DNA of 64,000 nt from Syngnathus acus (GCF_901709675.1 NC_051100.1:6510001-6574000); one strand, 5' to 3'; numbered from the stretch's first letter, positions 34,801 to 45,040 are shown. The notes: generated by a model not told the origin, from the sequence alone. Numbers and translations: made by a program.

Positions 34801-35928
34801 ATGCAACAATAAAGGCATTGTTAAAAAGCTGAAGCAAGCATGCTGTAGGTCTTTAACAGACAAATCAGCAAAACCTTTTCTGACACATGTTTGGAACTAC
34901 TTCTGGAAGGCTATTTTTTCTAATTCGGCTGTTTAAAAAGTAATTTTACCAGAAAAGGCGTTATTGGTGTTGAGTACGTAAATCTCCTCGCGGCCGTCAC
35001 CGTCAATGTCACAGGCTGTTACCCCGATAGCGTTGCCTTGACGGTCTCTCAGGGCGTAGAACGGGGAGCTACGATTGTCCACGGCGATGTTGATGAGTCT
35101 CCTTTTCTGCTTGTCGTACTTCAGCACCAGGTTAGGGCCGTTGTAGCTGCCAACATGGACGCAGTGAAATATATTACATTATACAGAAGTTTTGTTTTTC
35201 TTCTTTCAAAAGTCTATGAAAGCGTAAAGTATCAAACATTTGAGTAAAATTCAACTTTGCCACTGAAGGTCATTATGTCAATAGTGTCATATACTAAATG
35301 AAGGCTGTGATGATGTTCTTCTAATGTGATGCCCTCTCTCAGAATAGCTGCTGAATGGGACATCTTTTGCAGAAAAGACATTTATGAGGCGCGGCCATTT
35401 GCATCCATCTATCTACAGCCTGTGAGGGATTCATCGCCGGTTCATTGGTTAGAAGCAAGCTTGCCAAAGCATCTCCATCAGAGGCGCTCTGTCCAATCTC
35501 ATCCATTATCATCACATGAGTGAGCGCCAAGTCTTTTTAAGTCTTTTGCCTTTGTCTTCAACCTTTAGCTCAGAAAATGAACTGCACCTCCAATCCACAC
35601 TTGGATAGCTATCACTCACAAGTTCAATCATCTGTTCAAATTTGTGTAATGGACGAAATTAAACAATATTGGCGCCACTGTGAGAGAAGCATTAAGGCTG
35701 GAATCGTTTCACAAAGCACCTCACTAATTTTCACCGACTCACTTACCCTGCAACAAACACCTCCAGGTCCCCGTCCCCGTCCACATCGGTAACAGCCACG
35801 CCGTAGTTGAGCTGGGTGGGGTTGTTGTCGTAGTCAGGAGGAAGTATGGCCTTGGTTATGGCTGAGAACATTGGCTCTGAACGCTGGGTCGAGCAAAGTG
35901 CAGGCAGGAATGCGACTAACCACAACAT
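20768..35928 (-). CDS. crtac1: crtac1: cartilage acidic protein 1 (LOTUS/CRTAC1 family)
   Basis: Fourteen coding exons, all GT/AG with compatible phases, give 633 aa; human CRTAC1 is about 661 aa. The protein has a signal peptide ([14 protein letters not shown]), then repeated FG-GAP/VCBS-type blades with calcium-loop motifs (DVDGDGDLE about 48-56, then [36 protein letters not shown]). An ASPIC/UnbV domain follows (about 425-520, with [11 protein letters not shown] and [19 protein letters not shown]), then a calcium-binding EGF-like domain (about 544-590, [13 protein letters not shown]) and a hydrophobic C-terminal tail. By family knowledge CRTAC1 is secreted or surface-bound in cartilage and brain, where the LOTUS form antagonises Nogo receptor. 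The start codon follows a good acceptor, so a non-coding first exon is expected (candidate near 39.5 kb). A young LTR element sits in the intron after coding exon 3. Whether this is the a or b fish paralogue is unresolved. Confidence 0.95.
21170..21313 (-). CDS. crtac1: crtac1 coding exon 13 (EGF-like domain)
   Basis: Acceptor CTTCCTCAG and donor GTGAGT. It encodes [19 protein letters not shown] and [14 protein letters not shown], a six-cysteine EGF-like module with the D-x-D-E-C calcium-binding opening, ending [11 protein letters not shown]. Confidence 0.95.
21413..21455 (-). CDS. crtac1: crtac1 coding exon 12 (43-nt small exon)
   Basis: Acceptor TTTCTCTTGCAG and donor GTAAGT. It encodes [14 protein letters not shown], matching the CGQGFSQQENGHCMD segment before the EGF module in mammals. 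It was found from splice sites and frame, since it is far too short to appear as an open frame. Confidence 0.93.
21566..21711 (-). CDS. crtac1: crtac1 coding exon 11
   Basis: Encodes [14 protein letters not shown] and [15 protein letters not shown], the C-terminal part of the ASPIC/UnbV domain. The donor is GTACAG, weaker than its neighbours. Confidence 0.92.
22548..22716 (-). CDS. crtac1: crtac1 coding exon 10 (ASPIC/UnbV domain)
   Basis: Encodes [32 protein letters not shown] and [20 protein letters not shown]. The donor GTAAGA is good. The acceptor (TGTGCATCCTAAAG) has a poor pyrimidine tract; it was placed from reading frame and family similarity. Confidence 0.9.
22878..22978 (-). CDS. 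crtac1: crtac1 coding exon 9
   Basis: Acceptor GTTTCTCCAG and donor GTGAGT. Encodes a propeller repeat with the calcium loop DLDGDGRLE, then [18 protein letters not shown]. Confidence 0.93.
23155..23237 (-). CDS. crtac1: crtac1 coding exon 8
   Basis: Encodes [20 protein letters not shown] and EPEGRGTG. Acceptor CATGGGCAG and donor GTGAGT are in phase with both neighbours. Confidence 0.92.
24611..24747 (-). CDS. crtac1: crtac1 coding exon 7
   Basis: Encodes [20 protein letters not shown], the loop [17 protein letters not shown] and SANRLF. It is nearly identical to the mammalian segment. Confidence 0.95.
25765..25844. repeat. (GT)n microsatellite in crtac1 intron
   Basis: Nearly perfect GT repeat of about 70 bp with a TATC interruption near its right end. 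It lies in the intron between crtac1 coding exons 6 and 7. Confidence 0.95.
26873..27015 (-). CDS. crtac1: crtac1 coding exon 6
   Basis: Acceptor TTTTTTCTTAG and donor GTGAGA. Encodes [19 protein letters not shown] and [15 protein letters not shown], among the most conserved CRTAC1 segments. Confidence 0.96.
27284..27418 (-). CDS. crtac1: crtac1 coding exon 5
   Basis: Acceptor TTATCGGCGCAG and donor GTAAGG. Encodes [17 protein letters not shown], then [19 protein letters not shown]. Confidence 0.94.
29015..29171 (-). CDS. crtac1: crtac1 coding exon 4
   Basis: Acceptor TTCCCTGCAG and donor GTGGGT. Encodes [35 protein letters not shown] and [12 protein letters not shown]. Confidence 0.94.
30015..30376 (-). 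repeat. 3' LTR of the gag-only element
   Basis: A 362-bp direct repeat apparently identical to 32118-32479. Read on the minus strand it runs TGTCACGTCC...TTGCCTGACA. It contains TATTTAA (30288-30294 on plus as TTAAATA), an ATTAAA poly(A) signal, and an internal pair of near-identical 47-bp tandem repeats at 30092-30138 and 30139-30185. Confidence 0.95.
30377..30391 (-). other. Polypurine tract next to the 3' LTR
   Basis: On the sense strand a run of ten G (30380-30389 as C on plus) flanked by TT and TTC lies directly against the 3' LTR. This is the expected position of the plus-strand primer. Confidence 0.7.
30478..32100 (-). CDS. Gag polyprotein of the LTR element (540 aa)
   Basis: A single intact frame starting 17 nt inside the 5' LTR. 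An N-terminal glutamine-rich coiled-coil-like region (about residues 35-80, QQL repeats) comes first. Next is a Pro/Ser linker, then a retrotransposon Gag capsid-like domain (about 135-310) with the words [34 protein letters not shown] and [18 protein letters not shown], which resemble the Gag of sushi elements and of PEG10/RTL proteins. After this comes one CCHC zinc knuckle ([14 protein letters not shown]) and an Arg/Pro-rich tail ending CSDSEY. No protease motif follows. The reading frame is undamaged, agreeing with identical LTRs and recent insertion. Plus-strand frames over the same interval are GC-rich shadows. Expression is not shown by sequence. Confidence 0.9.
   Translation of the reverse strand: MQPAHDSLDTARLTHTEWELGKTTEEMAALTRVVQQQQQQLQLQQQQLQQQQQQLQQQQQQLQQQQQQLQQQQQQLQQHHQLHQDLVEALRDHRDLAPLAAADRFVPSLSTSVPLSPTVMSTPRPASAPGQYVDVPEPRLSNLARFDGDPKYVRAFLTNCRVLFDLQPVTFATEPAKVGFVLTHLTGEAWLWGTAEYERQGPACSSFDAFAAEILRVFDLGSASEDASTELLTLRQGSRSVAQYAIRFQTVARRSDWNTPALVGAFIHGLADYIKDEMVSCERPQTLEVAMDLAVRVDRRIQSRRREERRAAPPPRHRDISPTPRVSWSAPVFSPDLSSARDPVHVSQRAFIAPHTQPSWSEPMEIGRTSLSVRKRSQRIREGLCLYCGGEGHWVVSCPTRPKDTRQARIRVGSVFLPPTTCRESLSQDHYSTPARALASRPSASPIRGQPPRVRSRRRPQRMARALTPLPLRRPQPGSAPVGGVLGSDRLPARSRPVGTRPVPTPAPWSASPDAAAGKVDWAVVPPDDGAWSTCSDSEY
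31855..31998. repeat. Trinucleotide-rich tract encoding Gag poly-Gln
   Basis: An imperfect 21-bp tandem repeat of CAG/CAA codons on the minus strand inside the Gag frame, encoding runs of Q broken by L at regular spacing. Mixing of CAG and CAA limits slippage, yet the repeat unit itself is clearly duplicated several times. Confidence 0.9.
32106..32115 (-). other. Predicted self-priming primer-binding site
   Basis: On the sense strand, two bases after the 5' LTR, lies ACGAACTGAC. Its exact reverse complement, GTCAGTTCGT, occurs once in the LTR at 32357-32366, just where transcription should start 31 nt downstream of TATTTAA. In Tf1 and sushi elements the 5' end of the RNA folds onto the primer site and is cleaved to prime reverse transcription. 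The geometry here fits that model. No tRNA 3'-end match was recognised. Confidence 0.65.
32118..32479 (-). repeat. 5' LTR of the gag-only element
   Basis: A 362-bp direct repeat with the same internal features as the other LTR. The TATA-like TATTTAA is at 32391-32397, so the predicted RNA start is about 31 nt further along at 32366. ATTAAA lies at 32159-32164. Confidence 0.95.
34226..34362 (-). CDS. crtac1: crtac1 coding exon 3
   Basis: Acceptor TTGCGTTCAG and donor GTAAAC. Encodes [19 protein letters not shown] and [13 protein letters not shown]. Confidence 0.94.
34950..35146 (-). CDS. crtac1: crtac1 coding exon 2
   Basis: Acceptor TGTTGGCAG and donor GTAAAA. Encodes [39 protein letters not shown] and LNTNNAFSG. 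The DIDGDGREE calcium loop is intact. Confidence 0.96.
35747..35928 (-). CDS. crtac1: crtac1 coding exon 1 (signal peptide)
   Basis: The ATG is at 35926-35928, six bases inside the exon, whose acceptor is CTCCTCTCGTCAG. An in-frame upstream ATG at 36034-36036 would need read-through of that acceptor and is rejected. Residues 1-14 form a short signal peptide. Then come [20 protein letters not shown] and the first calcium loop [11 protein letters not shown]. The donor is GTAAGT. Confidence 0.9.
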
Positions 35929-35934
35929 CGTGAC

Positions 35935-38900
35935 CTGACGAGAGGAGTATTGGACAGATAGAATTAACAGGATAACTCTATGTACATAGATTGTCGATTG
36001 ACATTTTGTGGAATGTTCATCCTGAAAAAAAGCCATCGTGTATCATGACAAAAAGGTAATATCTAGTATCAATCCTCACAAGGAAATCTCTAAAAGGCTT
36101 GGTCTGAACGTTCACTGCAACAAGGTTTAAGATTTATGTCAATGCGCCCAACCATACCAAAAATCCTACTGGCACTGCCCGTTAGCATGCTACCTTAGAA
36201 GAGCTGTTCAAATAAACAACTGTAGCTTATGTTAGAGGTGTCTGCACATTGACTTATATTGTCGTAGGATTGTGACATCAAGTCTGATGGTAGCCTAAGA
36301 CGTTTGCACAGTGCTGTGTGAAATGTGATAGTAAAAAAATAAAACAAGACTGTAGAAGGCACACTCATGACTCAGTGTCAATTTGCTAACTGCTTATGTC
36401 AGTGTAGTGCGCAACATCTCACAGCTATTGAGCCGTAATGTTCACTTCTCCCACTCTGTGCTCGTTTACGTCAACTTGTATTGGAGCTACAAACTTCCTT
36501 CCTCTAAAATGACTTACGCCAATCTCTATGTGCTCATTATGAACGACAACATATTTCTCGGAGCGCTTCAAGCAAATGAGAATCGCACAATAACACTAAA
36601 TCGTGTGTTTCCAAACGACAACACGCGGGCTGTGTTGCTAATTCTCCAAATCTATTATTGTGAGTCAAGCGGCGGCACATTTTTGGCCAAGCTTTTTGCT
36701 GCGCTCAGACATAAAGATGAAGATATAGGGCTGCACTCAGCCGCATTCTGCAGACTTAGAAAGTGAACAACCCATCACGTGAAGACAGCCTGAGGAATTG
36801 CAGGACAGAAAATCCATACGGGGAGCAGCGTTTCAGCCCAAGGCCAAGTGGGAACACAGAAAACTGATGTGACCCGACACAACAGACCTTAGGTGTTGTT
36901 TCCCAAGGGAGTCTGGCCACTTCTAAATTGGGAAGTCCTTGTGGGATAATAGGACAACAGCAAGGAGTCTTATTAGTGGTCACTAGATAAAAGGTGAGCA
37001 AGGAGGACTTGATCCAATTGGCTTGTAAAGTTCAGGCAGGTAAAAAGAAAATGTAAAAAGTTGGGAGAGGTGACAAACATCCCTGAGGGGAAGACTGGAA
37101 AGCAGAAGGTCACCTCCTTAAAGTTAAAATAAAACACACATCAGCAGTGCGGCAAACACACACACTAAGTGGCGTTTACAAGCTGACAACTTGATTTGCC
37201 CGGCCTGCGGATTTATGCAGGCAGCCTTCGTCATCGCTCCATGGCCGCTTTACTGCTCCAGCTTCTTCCCTCGATGCTAGCATGCAGCATCCCCATGATT
37301 GATGCCGCTCTTTAACATCTCAACAATTCAATTTAAGATAAAAACCATATTGCGCTTTGAGTAATACTTTCAAAAGCCCATCGGCCGTGAAAGGAAGCAC
37401 CTCCGTTGACAACCGCAGAAATATCGCAGGGGCCGACATTGCCCGGTCGTACTTATGCCTTGCTAATGGCTAATGTAGCCCGTAGCTGTTAGCAAGCTTA
37501 TTAACAACAATGGAGGTTTCATATAAGGCAAATCTACCTCGAATAGACCAGAAAGTGATGACAAATGAGGGGAGGCAGTTACCAACAGGTTAGAGACAAG
37601 CTAATGCACTGCAGGAGCTAACTTTCTGGTTGACCCATTAAGAGTCTACGTTGAAAGTTTCAACTCTGCTCGGCATAGCTCATTTCTACTCTCTCAAGTT
37701 TTCCTCTTCAAAATAGTACTCCAGGAAACTGAAAACTATGCCACGTTGAACACGTCAGACAGAACGAAGCATGCTAGCAAAAAACAAAATGGAGGACAAT
37801 CATGGTCTTCTGTCATTGTGTTTAGTTTTTGGCACAACAAAGAATTTTATTTGAAAAGAGACTGAGGGCAGTGGGAAGAACATGGATATGCTGCAGCAAA
37901 GCGGACTAACAGCATACGCTAATGTTAGCACGTGTGTTTGAGCGATTCCATTTCCGTCGATTTTAAATTTTCTAACTTGTCTTTCCTTTTCACTTTCTGG
38001 CAGTGTACCACAATGTGTGGTGGTTGTATATTACTTTAGATGCAAGAAAGGTTTTCACTTTGACCAAAGTCCAGCCTTAAAAAGTGGCCCCCATAATTTA
38101 GTCAATGTCCCAAACAAGGGAAAGTAAGTCCAAAGACAGATGAGGGTGTGAAACCACAGGGGACTGCATTGGTAAAACGGCAGTGTGATGCCTTTGCCCA
38201 TCAAGGACGCTCAGCCTGCTTGCACAACACTAAATCTCAGTTTTTGAGGTGAAGTTAATGCAGGAATTTTTACTAAGTGCAAGAAGCCCTGGACAGTTAT
38301 GTGCACTCAGTTGTTTTTCGGGGATATAATACGTGCTTAGCTGTTATCTTCCTCCCATTGTGTGCGAACAAGAAGCATCGTTTTTTTGTGTGTGTAAAAC
38401 AGTCAAATAGCATGAAATAGCCTGGGGAAAATGTGTCGTCTCAGGCCCGAGAAATGTTTTCACTTTGGGTTATTTATACTGGCATTAAGAGGCCATTACG
38501 GCAGCGTGCAGCATCAGCATGTGCCTCGTGGAGCGTTCATGCTCAGCTCTCATCCTGATAACACTGCGACAAAGAGCCAGTGAAGATGTTCACTTTCAAA
38601 ACACGCTCACAGAAATCTTGTCGCTGTGAAGGACACCCCCGCTGCAGAGCACGCACGCACACACACAAGGCTGGACTAGTCCCAGCAAATTACACTTAAC
38701 TTTCATTCACAGTAATCAACAGTCACCATTAAACTTAAGCTGTTCTTTATCTATCAGGGACCGAAGTGGCCCTCCACCACTTCCAAACCAGCAGTTACAC
38801 AACACTGACCGAGCAATTTCTTATTCTTTTTTCAAACATAATATATTGCCTGAGGGCAAATTTCATATTTATGATGTTTACATTTTATTTGAGACAACTT

Positions 38901-39509
38901 GCTGGATTGTCAGTAACAAATTACAGTTTACATCCATTGCACTTTTGATCATATTATTAAATTAATTATTACAATTATTTTAAAATATACTGGGAAAAAA
39001 ACAAAAAGTAAACTTTACACGCAAAAAAAAGTTTAGTAAACTACAAACACAGTGAGCTACAAATGAAAATGTGTTACTGCGCATTTGCTCGGACTCATTG
39101 AGGATGAATAAATCCTGGTAACTTTTACATCCGCCCTGCGTGCCTTTCTAAATAACTGCATATGTCATATCATAATAATTAAAAAGTGTCATGACGTTTA
39201 AGTAGTTTGTAAAATCATTTTAAAAAATAGATGATAACATCTACAATATATTACTTAGACAAATAATATATCGATACTGAAATTGAAGAATCTATATTGT
39301 ACAGCTGTATGTATTGTATGTATTATATTGCATTTCTGCCAGAAAGATTGCTCCATGAAAGCCATTCACCATATAAAAAGGTGCAGATTCTTTAAGTGAT
39401 GCACGCGCATTTAAATACATAAACTTGTTGCATCTAGTTTGACTTGCATGTATCGGCACGCGCATCCTGCATTAAGTGAAAGGCAGCGGCAAGTGCATGA
39501 GGTACTCAC
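35935..39509. other. Putative first intron of crtac1
   Basis: No exon or recognisable mobile element was seen. Two moderately long open frames (36383-36766 on plus; 36756-37001 on minus) lack splice sites, domain features and coding-like composition and were not called. Confidence 0.4.
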
Positions 39510-39830
39510 GGATGAAGAGAGAGGGGGGAGGAAACTCCAATAAAAGCGCAGCAAGAGTCGCTATCCTCGGTTTATTCTCCTCTGGATTGCACTGTTATCA
39601 CACGGGAGTCTTTTTTTTTTCTCACCACTTATTCCCCTTACTCAACTTCTGAAGGTTTTGCTTTATGAAATTTCTCCAGCGGCGATCGGAGCCAATTAGC
39701 GCCAAGCACGGTGAATATTTAAGTAGACAACCAATGAGGAGACGGATGTGATCTGGTGGGCGTGTCCTCAGGTATGCACTGTGACGTGCGAGGGGATCAG
39801 CTGGGAGGAGGACAATATATATGATGTTTG
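39510..39830 (-). promoter_or_regulatory. crtac1: Candidate crtac1 non-coding first exon and promoter
   Basis: On the minus strand a good donor, CATCC|GTGAGTACC, ends at 39510/39509. It is preceded by about 100 bp of sequence (AATAAACCGAGGATAGC...) and then by two ATTGG (CCAAT-type) motifs near 39692 and 39731. The first coding exon has a real acceptor upstream of its ATG, so a 5' non-coding exon must exist somewhere to the right. This is the best candidate seen. The exon start is not defined. Confidence 0.35.
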
Positions 39831-41400
39831 ACTTCTACTCTTCACTTACACTCGATTTAGTTCATGTCACCATAAGAGTACACGTATCAATCACGTAAAC
39901 CCGCATACAGTACAAACTATTTTTTTTCACATACTATTTTTCTTTTTTACTGTTCTTGCAGTTATTGACAATGCATTGACTATTGTCATGCATCAGTTTA
40001 GAGAAGCAATAACAACTGCATTCATGGCAAACAATTGGATCATTTTTCCCATGTTGTACTCTTATTAAGCAGTATGAGGGTCAAACTGTAAGAAACAGCA
40101 CTCAGACACAATGGTTTGCAAAAGATGGAAAACAACAGAAAATGCATTATCATGAATTAGTTTGCCAATAGCATCCAAGTTCGACCTGGAATGCACTTAT
40201 TATAAATATTTCACTGGACAGTTTACCACATAACCCAAATTTTCATAAATAGGTAGAGTCACAATTCCATTATAATATACATAAGTATGAACATTTTAAT
40301 ACTAAGAACGCAATGAAAAAGTAAGTATGGGGCTAGCTGAACATGTTTGTGCCATTGCTTAAACTAATTATTCATTGTGTGCCATTTGTAATCTCGAAAT
40401 ATGTATGTCACCGCCGTTGTAAAGCCAGTATCCTGGTAATTTTTTTACTAGATGTACATGGCCCACCTATTATAGATCCATGACAAACATTTGGGTCGCT
40501 GTCCATCAGTTCTGAATCACTATACGTATAAAATGCAATCAACATATTCTTCAAGGAATACCTTTGAAAATTGTCATCATTGTAAAAGCAAATTTGTGTA
40601 TCAAGTCTTATTAGCTGGTGGTGTACCTAAATAAACTAGACTTTGGATTGTTTCTTTAGACTAGAGAGTGATAAATTACCCTGTGTTGTTTTTGTGCGAT
40701 GCAGCGGTTTGAATCAAAAGGGGCAATAATCAAAAAATGAAAGATTCTACGGTGAGAGCATTTGGATTTACAGTTTCCAGTCGCCTTATTCTTATGTCAC
40801 ACTCCAGCGAGTCCAACCTGCAGTGAGCGCGTTTGTGTGTGCGTGTGTGACACACCAAGCTCCCTGGAAATGAGATGTTCACATCCCAAGGACGTTTCCC
40901 ACCATAATTTAAAAGTGGCTGGCGCTGGAAGGCTTCAAACTGAAAGTGCTGAGGTCATAAAGCAGCGCTCCTCTGTCTCCACTGTTATTGTGTGAGATCT
41001 ATTGGTCTAAATCCACAGGCAGGTGGCTGTGACTCATACAATGCAAACACCAAAATGTCAGTTTGATGTCACCGTGCCGCGATTGCAGCACGCTGCCTAC
41101 AGGCTATAAAAGCAAGTTAAACACCAAAACTTGACAGAGCTTGTACTTGTTTTTTTTTCTCATCGTTATTTGTGGGTGTCAGGTCGCACAGTATACGGAA
41201 TGTTTAGAAAGATGCATTAAACTCTGACACAATGCCGTGCATGATACCATCAGTTTAGCGGGAACTGTCAAAGTTATTGCGTATTTTCAGAAAAACCCAA
41301 ACTCCCTCAACAGTGCAGTATGGTGGATTAGCAGTTACTGCATACACTGCCACCTACTGTAATGGATGTGCAATTACACTTCATTCTTAAATGACAAAAT
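39831..41400. other. Intergenic sequence upstream of crtac1
   Basis: AT-rich, with no exon recognised. A short TTAGGTACACC motif on the minus strand near 40624 matches motifs at three other sites in the window and may be transposon debris. Confidence 0.4.
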
Positions 41401-41439
41401 AAAACATGTTCCCCAGTTAAAGCTGGCCAGCATCACACA

Positions 41440-41563
41440 GGTCTGGGCATGCCCTGTGATTGACTGGCGACTAATCCAGGTTGCTGTGTGCCTTTCCATC
41501 ATTTGGGAGCGACTTTGCCATGACCCTGAACAGGATGAGCAGTAGAAAACAGATGGATGGATC
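41440..41563 (+). mobile_element. Degenerate LINE 3' tail (L2/Maui-like)
   Basis: The text CCCTGTGATTGACTGGCGAC, a decayed middle, then GGATGAGCAGTAGAAAACAG and ATGGATGGAT, is the recurrent 3' end of L2-type LINEs in fish genomes (the usual form is CCCTGTGATTGGCTGGCGAC...AGAAAATGGATGGATGG). Only the tail is present. The family name rests on memory. Confidence 0.6.
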
Positions 41564-42478
41564 TTTCGTGTCTTTATGAGACTATAATGGACATCCCTCA
41601 GCAGTGGACACAATCCACTGACAGCACTAAGTGTGACTATCAGGCACGGAGTAGGTTATATTCCATCCCTGGGGGAGGGACCATGCGACAAGGCGAGATG
41701 TTGTGGTTTGTGACCGTCTGACTTATTCACTTTCTCCCTCCATCTCGCATTCAGTTGTGGCCCCCTCTCTGATTCTAAAATAGAGCTTCTTGGATTGAAG
41801 ATGAGGGATGAGTAAGGGTCAATAGAAAGTAGGTAATGGGGAGAGGTGGGCCTCCTACACCCCTCTCCTGCTTTAAGGGCCATCGAAAATATGTGTCGCA
41901 CCGGCAGCTTGATGAATACCCTCTGCGCCGCAACGGAAGAGCTCTCCTCATGTCGTTAAGCTTCAGTAATGGTCCCCATGCCACACGTTCTCGTGGAAGG
42001 GTTGCCTGGTGTTCACTCTCCTGACTAACAGGCATGCTGGTCCGCCTCAGTGCAGATCGACTGACGTTACTACGGCTGTTGGTTTACTTCCTCGTTAGCG
42101 GAGGCGTTTGCTACCCGGAGCGGGAGGTTGCTTTTAGGCAGCAGGCATTACATTATGCAATTCATGTGGCAGCCACAATATTCGGTCATGTAAGTCATTA
42201 AACAATATGCAGTGCAGTTTGACACAACTGTAAAGAGAAATATTTTGCTCTTCTCAAGTAGTGAACACAAATATGCTGCTTCAATAAGCAATCTTAATGA
42301 ATTCTGTAATAGAAATAAAATTGGATTATCACATTTATTATTATTTATTTGTTTTCCAACTATAGGGTACTCTTGGATTTTATGGTCAGACCAATGTTTC
42401 CATGTTTGTGTTTGCTTGTTTCTCAGAAACGAGCCGGTCCCATCTAGGCGTAATCGGAGACAATGACACCCCAAGTGG

Positions 42479-42700
42479 TTAAGGTTTGTCTCTTAATGCA
42501 GGATGCTTGGTCTCCATGTGCCGAAGCAGTTTTGAAGGCTTCGTTGCCTCGTTAGCTAGCCTGTCACCACATATTATGCAGAGTGGGCTTAGCGCGTCAG
42601 AGTCACCTGTGGCGATAAATCCATATTTTAAGTAGGACTCCAGAAATTTTCTTTTAAATGCACCTTTCCTTTTCTTAGAATTCGTAGCCTCTTCTTCCAT
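42479..42700 (-). pseudogene. BED zinc finger of a hAT transposase, truncated
   Basis: A 73-codon frame starting MEEEATNSKKRKGAFKRKFL and containing YLKYGFIATGD, then CIICGDRLANEATKPSKLL and RHMETKHPALRDKP. The C-x2-C...H-x4-H spacing and the K-R-K-F-x-E-S-Y-L-K-Y-G-F phrase are those of the BED finger at the N terminus of ZBED5/GTF2IRD2-related hAT transposases. The RNase H-like catalytic domain and hAT dimerisation region are missing, so it cannot transpose. A small stand-alone BED protein is possible but unsupported. Confidence 0.75.
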
Positions 42701-43017
42701 CTACGTCAGTTTCTTCTTCATTTTGTTTTACGGCGAGGTGGCACCAGCTTCAATGCGCATTACCGACACCTACTGGTTGAAGTCATATGAACTGAAAAAA
42801 GAACCAATCACTTTAAGAAGTGATTCGTTCATTTCTCGTTCCGTTGTCGACATTGCCGTGTTTACCTGATTGTTTTTTGTCTGGTGTATTGCTCAGTTCG
42901 GTGTGTTATTGAAGTAAAAAAAAAACGGATCAGTGTGTGTGTGTGGGGGGGACGATTCATTTCAACGAATCTTTTGAGTGAACTGTTCACTTAAAAGAAC
43001 CGGGATGCACATCACTA
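42479..43017 (-). mobile_element. Truncated hAT-type DNA transposon (5' end)
   Basis: On the minus strand it begins with a terminal sequence TAGTGATGTGCATCCCGG at 43017, runs through a leader containing ACACACTGATCC and TTCAGTTCATATGACTTC, and enters the first 73 codons of a transposase at 42700. The leader is repeated in the element at 44.47-48.20 kb. The coding part stops after 222 bp, so this is a 5' fragment. Expected 8-bp duplication beside the surviving end would be GCGAATAG (43018-43025); no second copy was found. Confidence 0.75.
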
Positions 43018-45040
43018 GCGAATAGCACTATTGATTTAAATAAAGGGCTTTTAAGAAATGGCAAGACTGTGATTCATTTTTCCATAACTAGTTTTTTATT
43101 TCATTATGATTTCAATGTTTTTCTTAGTTCTCTATTGTAATTATAAATCTACTGTTCTATCATCCAAGTCAGAGGCCTGAACACAAATTCTACTCCTGTT
43201 AGCTTCTAAACAGCTTCTATGGGAGTGATGGGAGCAGCATCTCGTGTACTTATCCGTCTCCACTTGAGTGTCTCCAAAAATACCTCATGAACATGTTCCG
43301 TGCAAGTTACGTTGTCTGATGCAGATGAGCACTTGTTTACCCCATGATTTCTTTCCATAATTCTCTGTTGGATCTCCTGCTCTGTATATACAAATTAAAA
43401 AAAAGAACATTTGATTTTCCGAGCGGCTGAGCTCCAGTTCGCATCTTTGAACCTGTGCAACGAGGGCCGCCTGTACTTGAGCCTCCAGGGGCGTGAGCGC
43501 ATGTGTTTGTGTGACTGCTGCGCTTGAATCCACAGCGCACATACACATGCTTAAATATAGATTCAGCCAACAGGGTCCTCAATAGATCAGACTTCCCCTG
43601 ACAGTTCTCTTAAACGTCCTTGGCAGCGCCCCTTCCCCTATTCACGCAGAGCTTTTCCACTCTGCCCAATGCGACACTGCAATATTTCTCTTCCCGAAGG
43701 CTCCACCGTGCCCGGTAATGCATGACACAATCTTGGTATTTCCCATAAGGTGTCGCTTAGCCAAAGAGCCTACTCCTGCACACTCCACACCTAACGATGA
43801 ACACATCAATTGTTTGCCTTCTCCAGTAGTCTGCTGGAAAACTTCATTATTTGCATCCTAGTGTTACTCGAGTGTCAATTTTCTCCATTGCGACAGCTCA
43901 TCCTCCAGTTCGACGTCTTCACGCGACTTTGAAGCATTGCACCAATAAAACATTGTTTTGGCAGTCTCTGACAAATATAACACGCTCCCCACATTACTAT
44001 CAATCAAATTTTTTAATTTAATGTATGAATATGTGATTTATCTGGCCCGTGCCGACATTGTAAATCTATATTTGCGTGGAGAGGCCAGCACAGAGCGCTG
44101 ATGTTTCCTTATTGATTGGCTGGCTTAATGGTGTTTGTTCTTTATAGCTGATCTCAGGAAATAAAGCAAATAAATAGCGGCGAATGAGTGCAGTTGTTGT
44201 GATACGGTGAAAGGGGGAGATGACAATGAAAAAAGAATGCTTTGGGGGAAAGAGTAGGAAATACAGAAATGCGTTTGATTGATGGAGGAACACAGTACAT
44301 CTCGAGAATCAATTCCCTTTCATTTTCTTTTGCAGATTTGACTGTGAAATCGGGATGTGGCGTCACCTTATGTTTGCATCACTGGCTGTGCTACGGCAAG
44401 TGAAGCACAAGCCGCCTCCAGGTATCACTGTCGTGGTCTCCGCGTTAACCTTTACTGACAACTTGCCACTAGTGTTGGCTCGTGAGTGAACGATGGGTTC
44501 AAAAGAACGAATCTTTTCAGTTCTTTTTTCAGTTCATATGACTTCCTTCAACCAGTAGGTGTCGGTAATGCCCATTGAAGCTGGTAACACCTCGCCGTAA
44601 AAAAAAACGAAGAAGAAAATGACGTAACTTCCCGTTAAGGAACGAGTATTGAATTGCAGTTCCCATTCCCCAACGAACGAATATGTGAGTGAGTGATTCG
44701 CATTTCCAGTTCATTGCGAGAACGGATCAGTGAGGGAACCAATGCTGACTTTCCCGTTCGCGAACGAGTCAATGGGTCAACTGCCTTCCTTCCCGTGCAT
44801 CAACGGGTCAGTCAGTGAAGGTGTTGCGTCTCCCTCCTGGCGTGAACTATGTAATTCAGAATATCGATTTACGATTTGCCAAGGAAAGAAAGAACCACTC
44901 ACTGAAACACCACCTCTTTTATGCACGTTTTCTCCAAGCTAACGGCTAACTTTATTGCATGAAGGGATGCATCGTTATGCAAAAAACAGGGAGATTATGC
45001 TTCTCTTTGGGTAATATTGATTTTCTAAGTTAAAGATCTG

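Noticed and set aside
35926-36036. Upstream in-frame ATG of crtac1 at 36034
   Set aside because: Using it would translate through the 3' splice site at 35935-35936 and place non-conserved residues before the signal peptide.
36383-36766. 127-codon plus-strand open frame
   Set aside because: No recognisable domain, no splice context, and it lies in the putative crtac1 first intron; length is within chance expectation for this amount of sequence.
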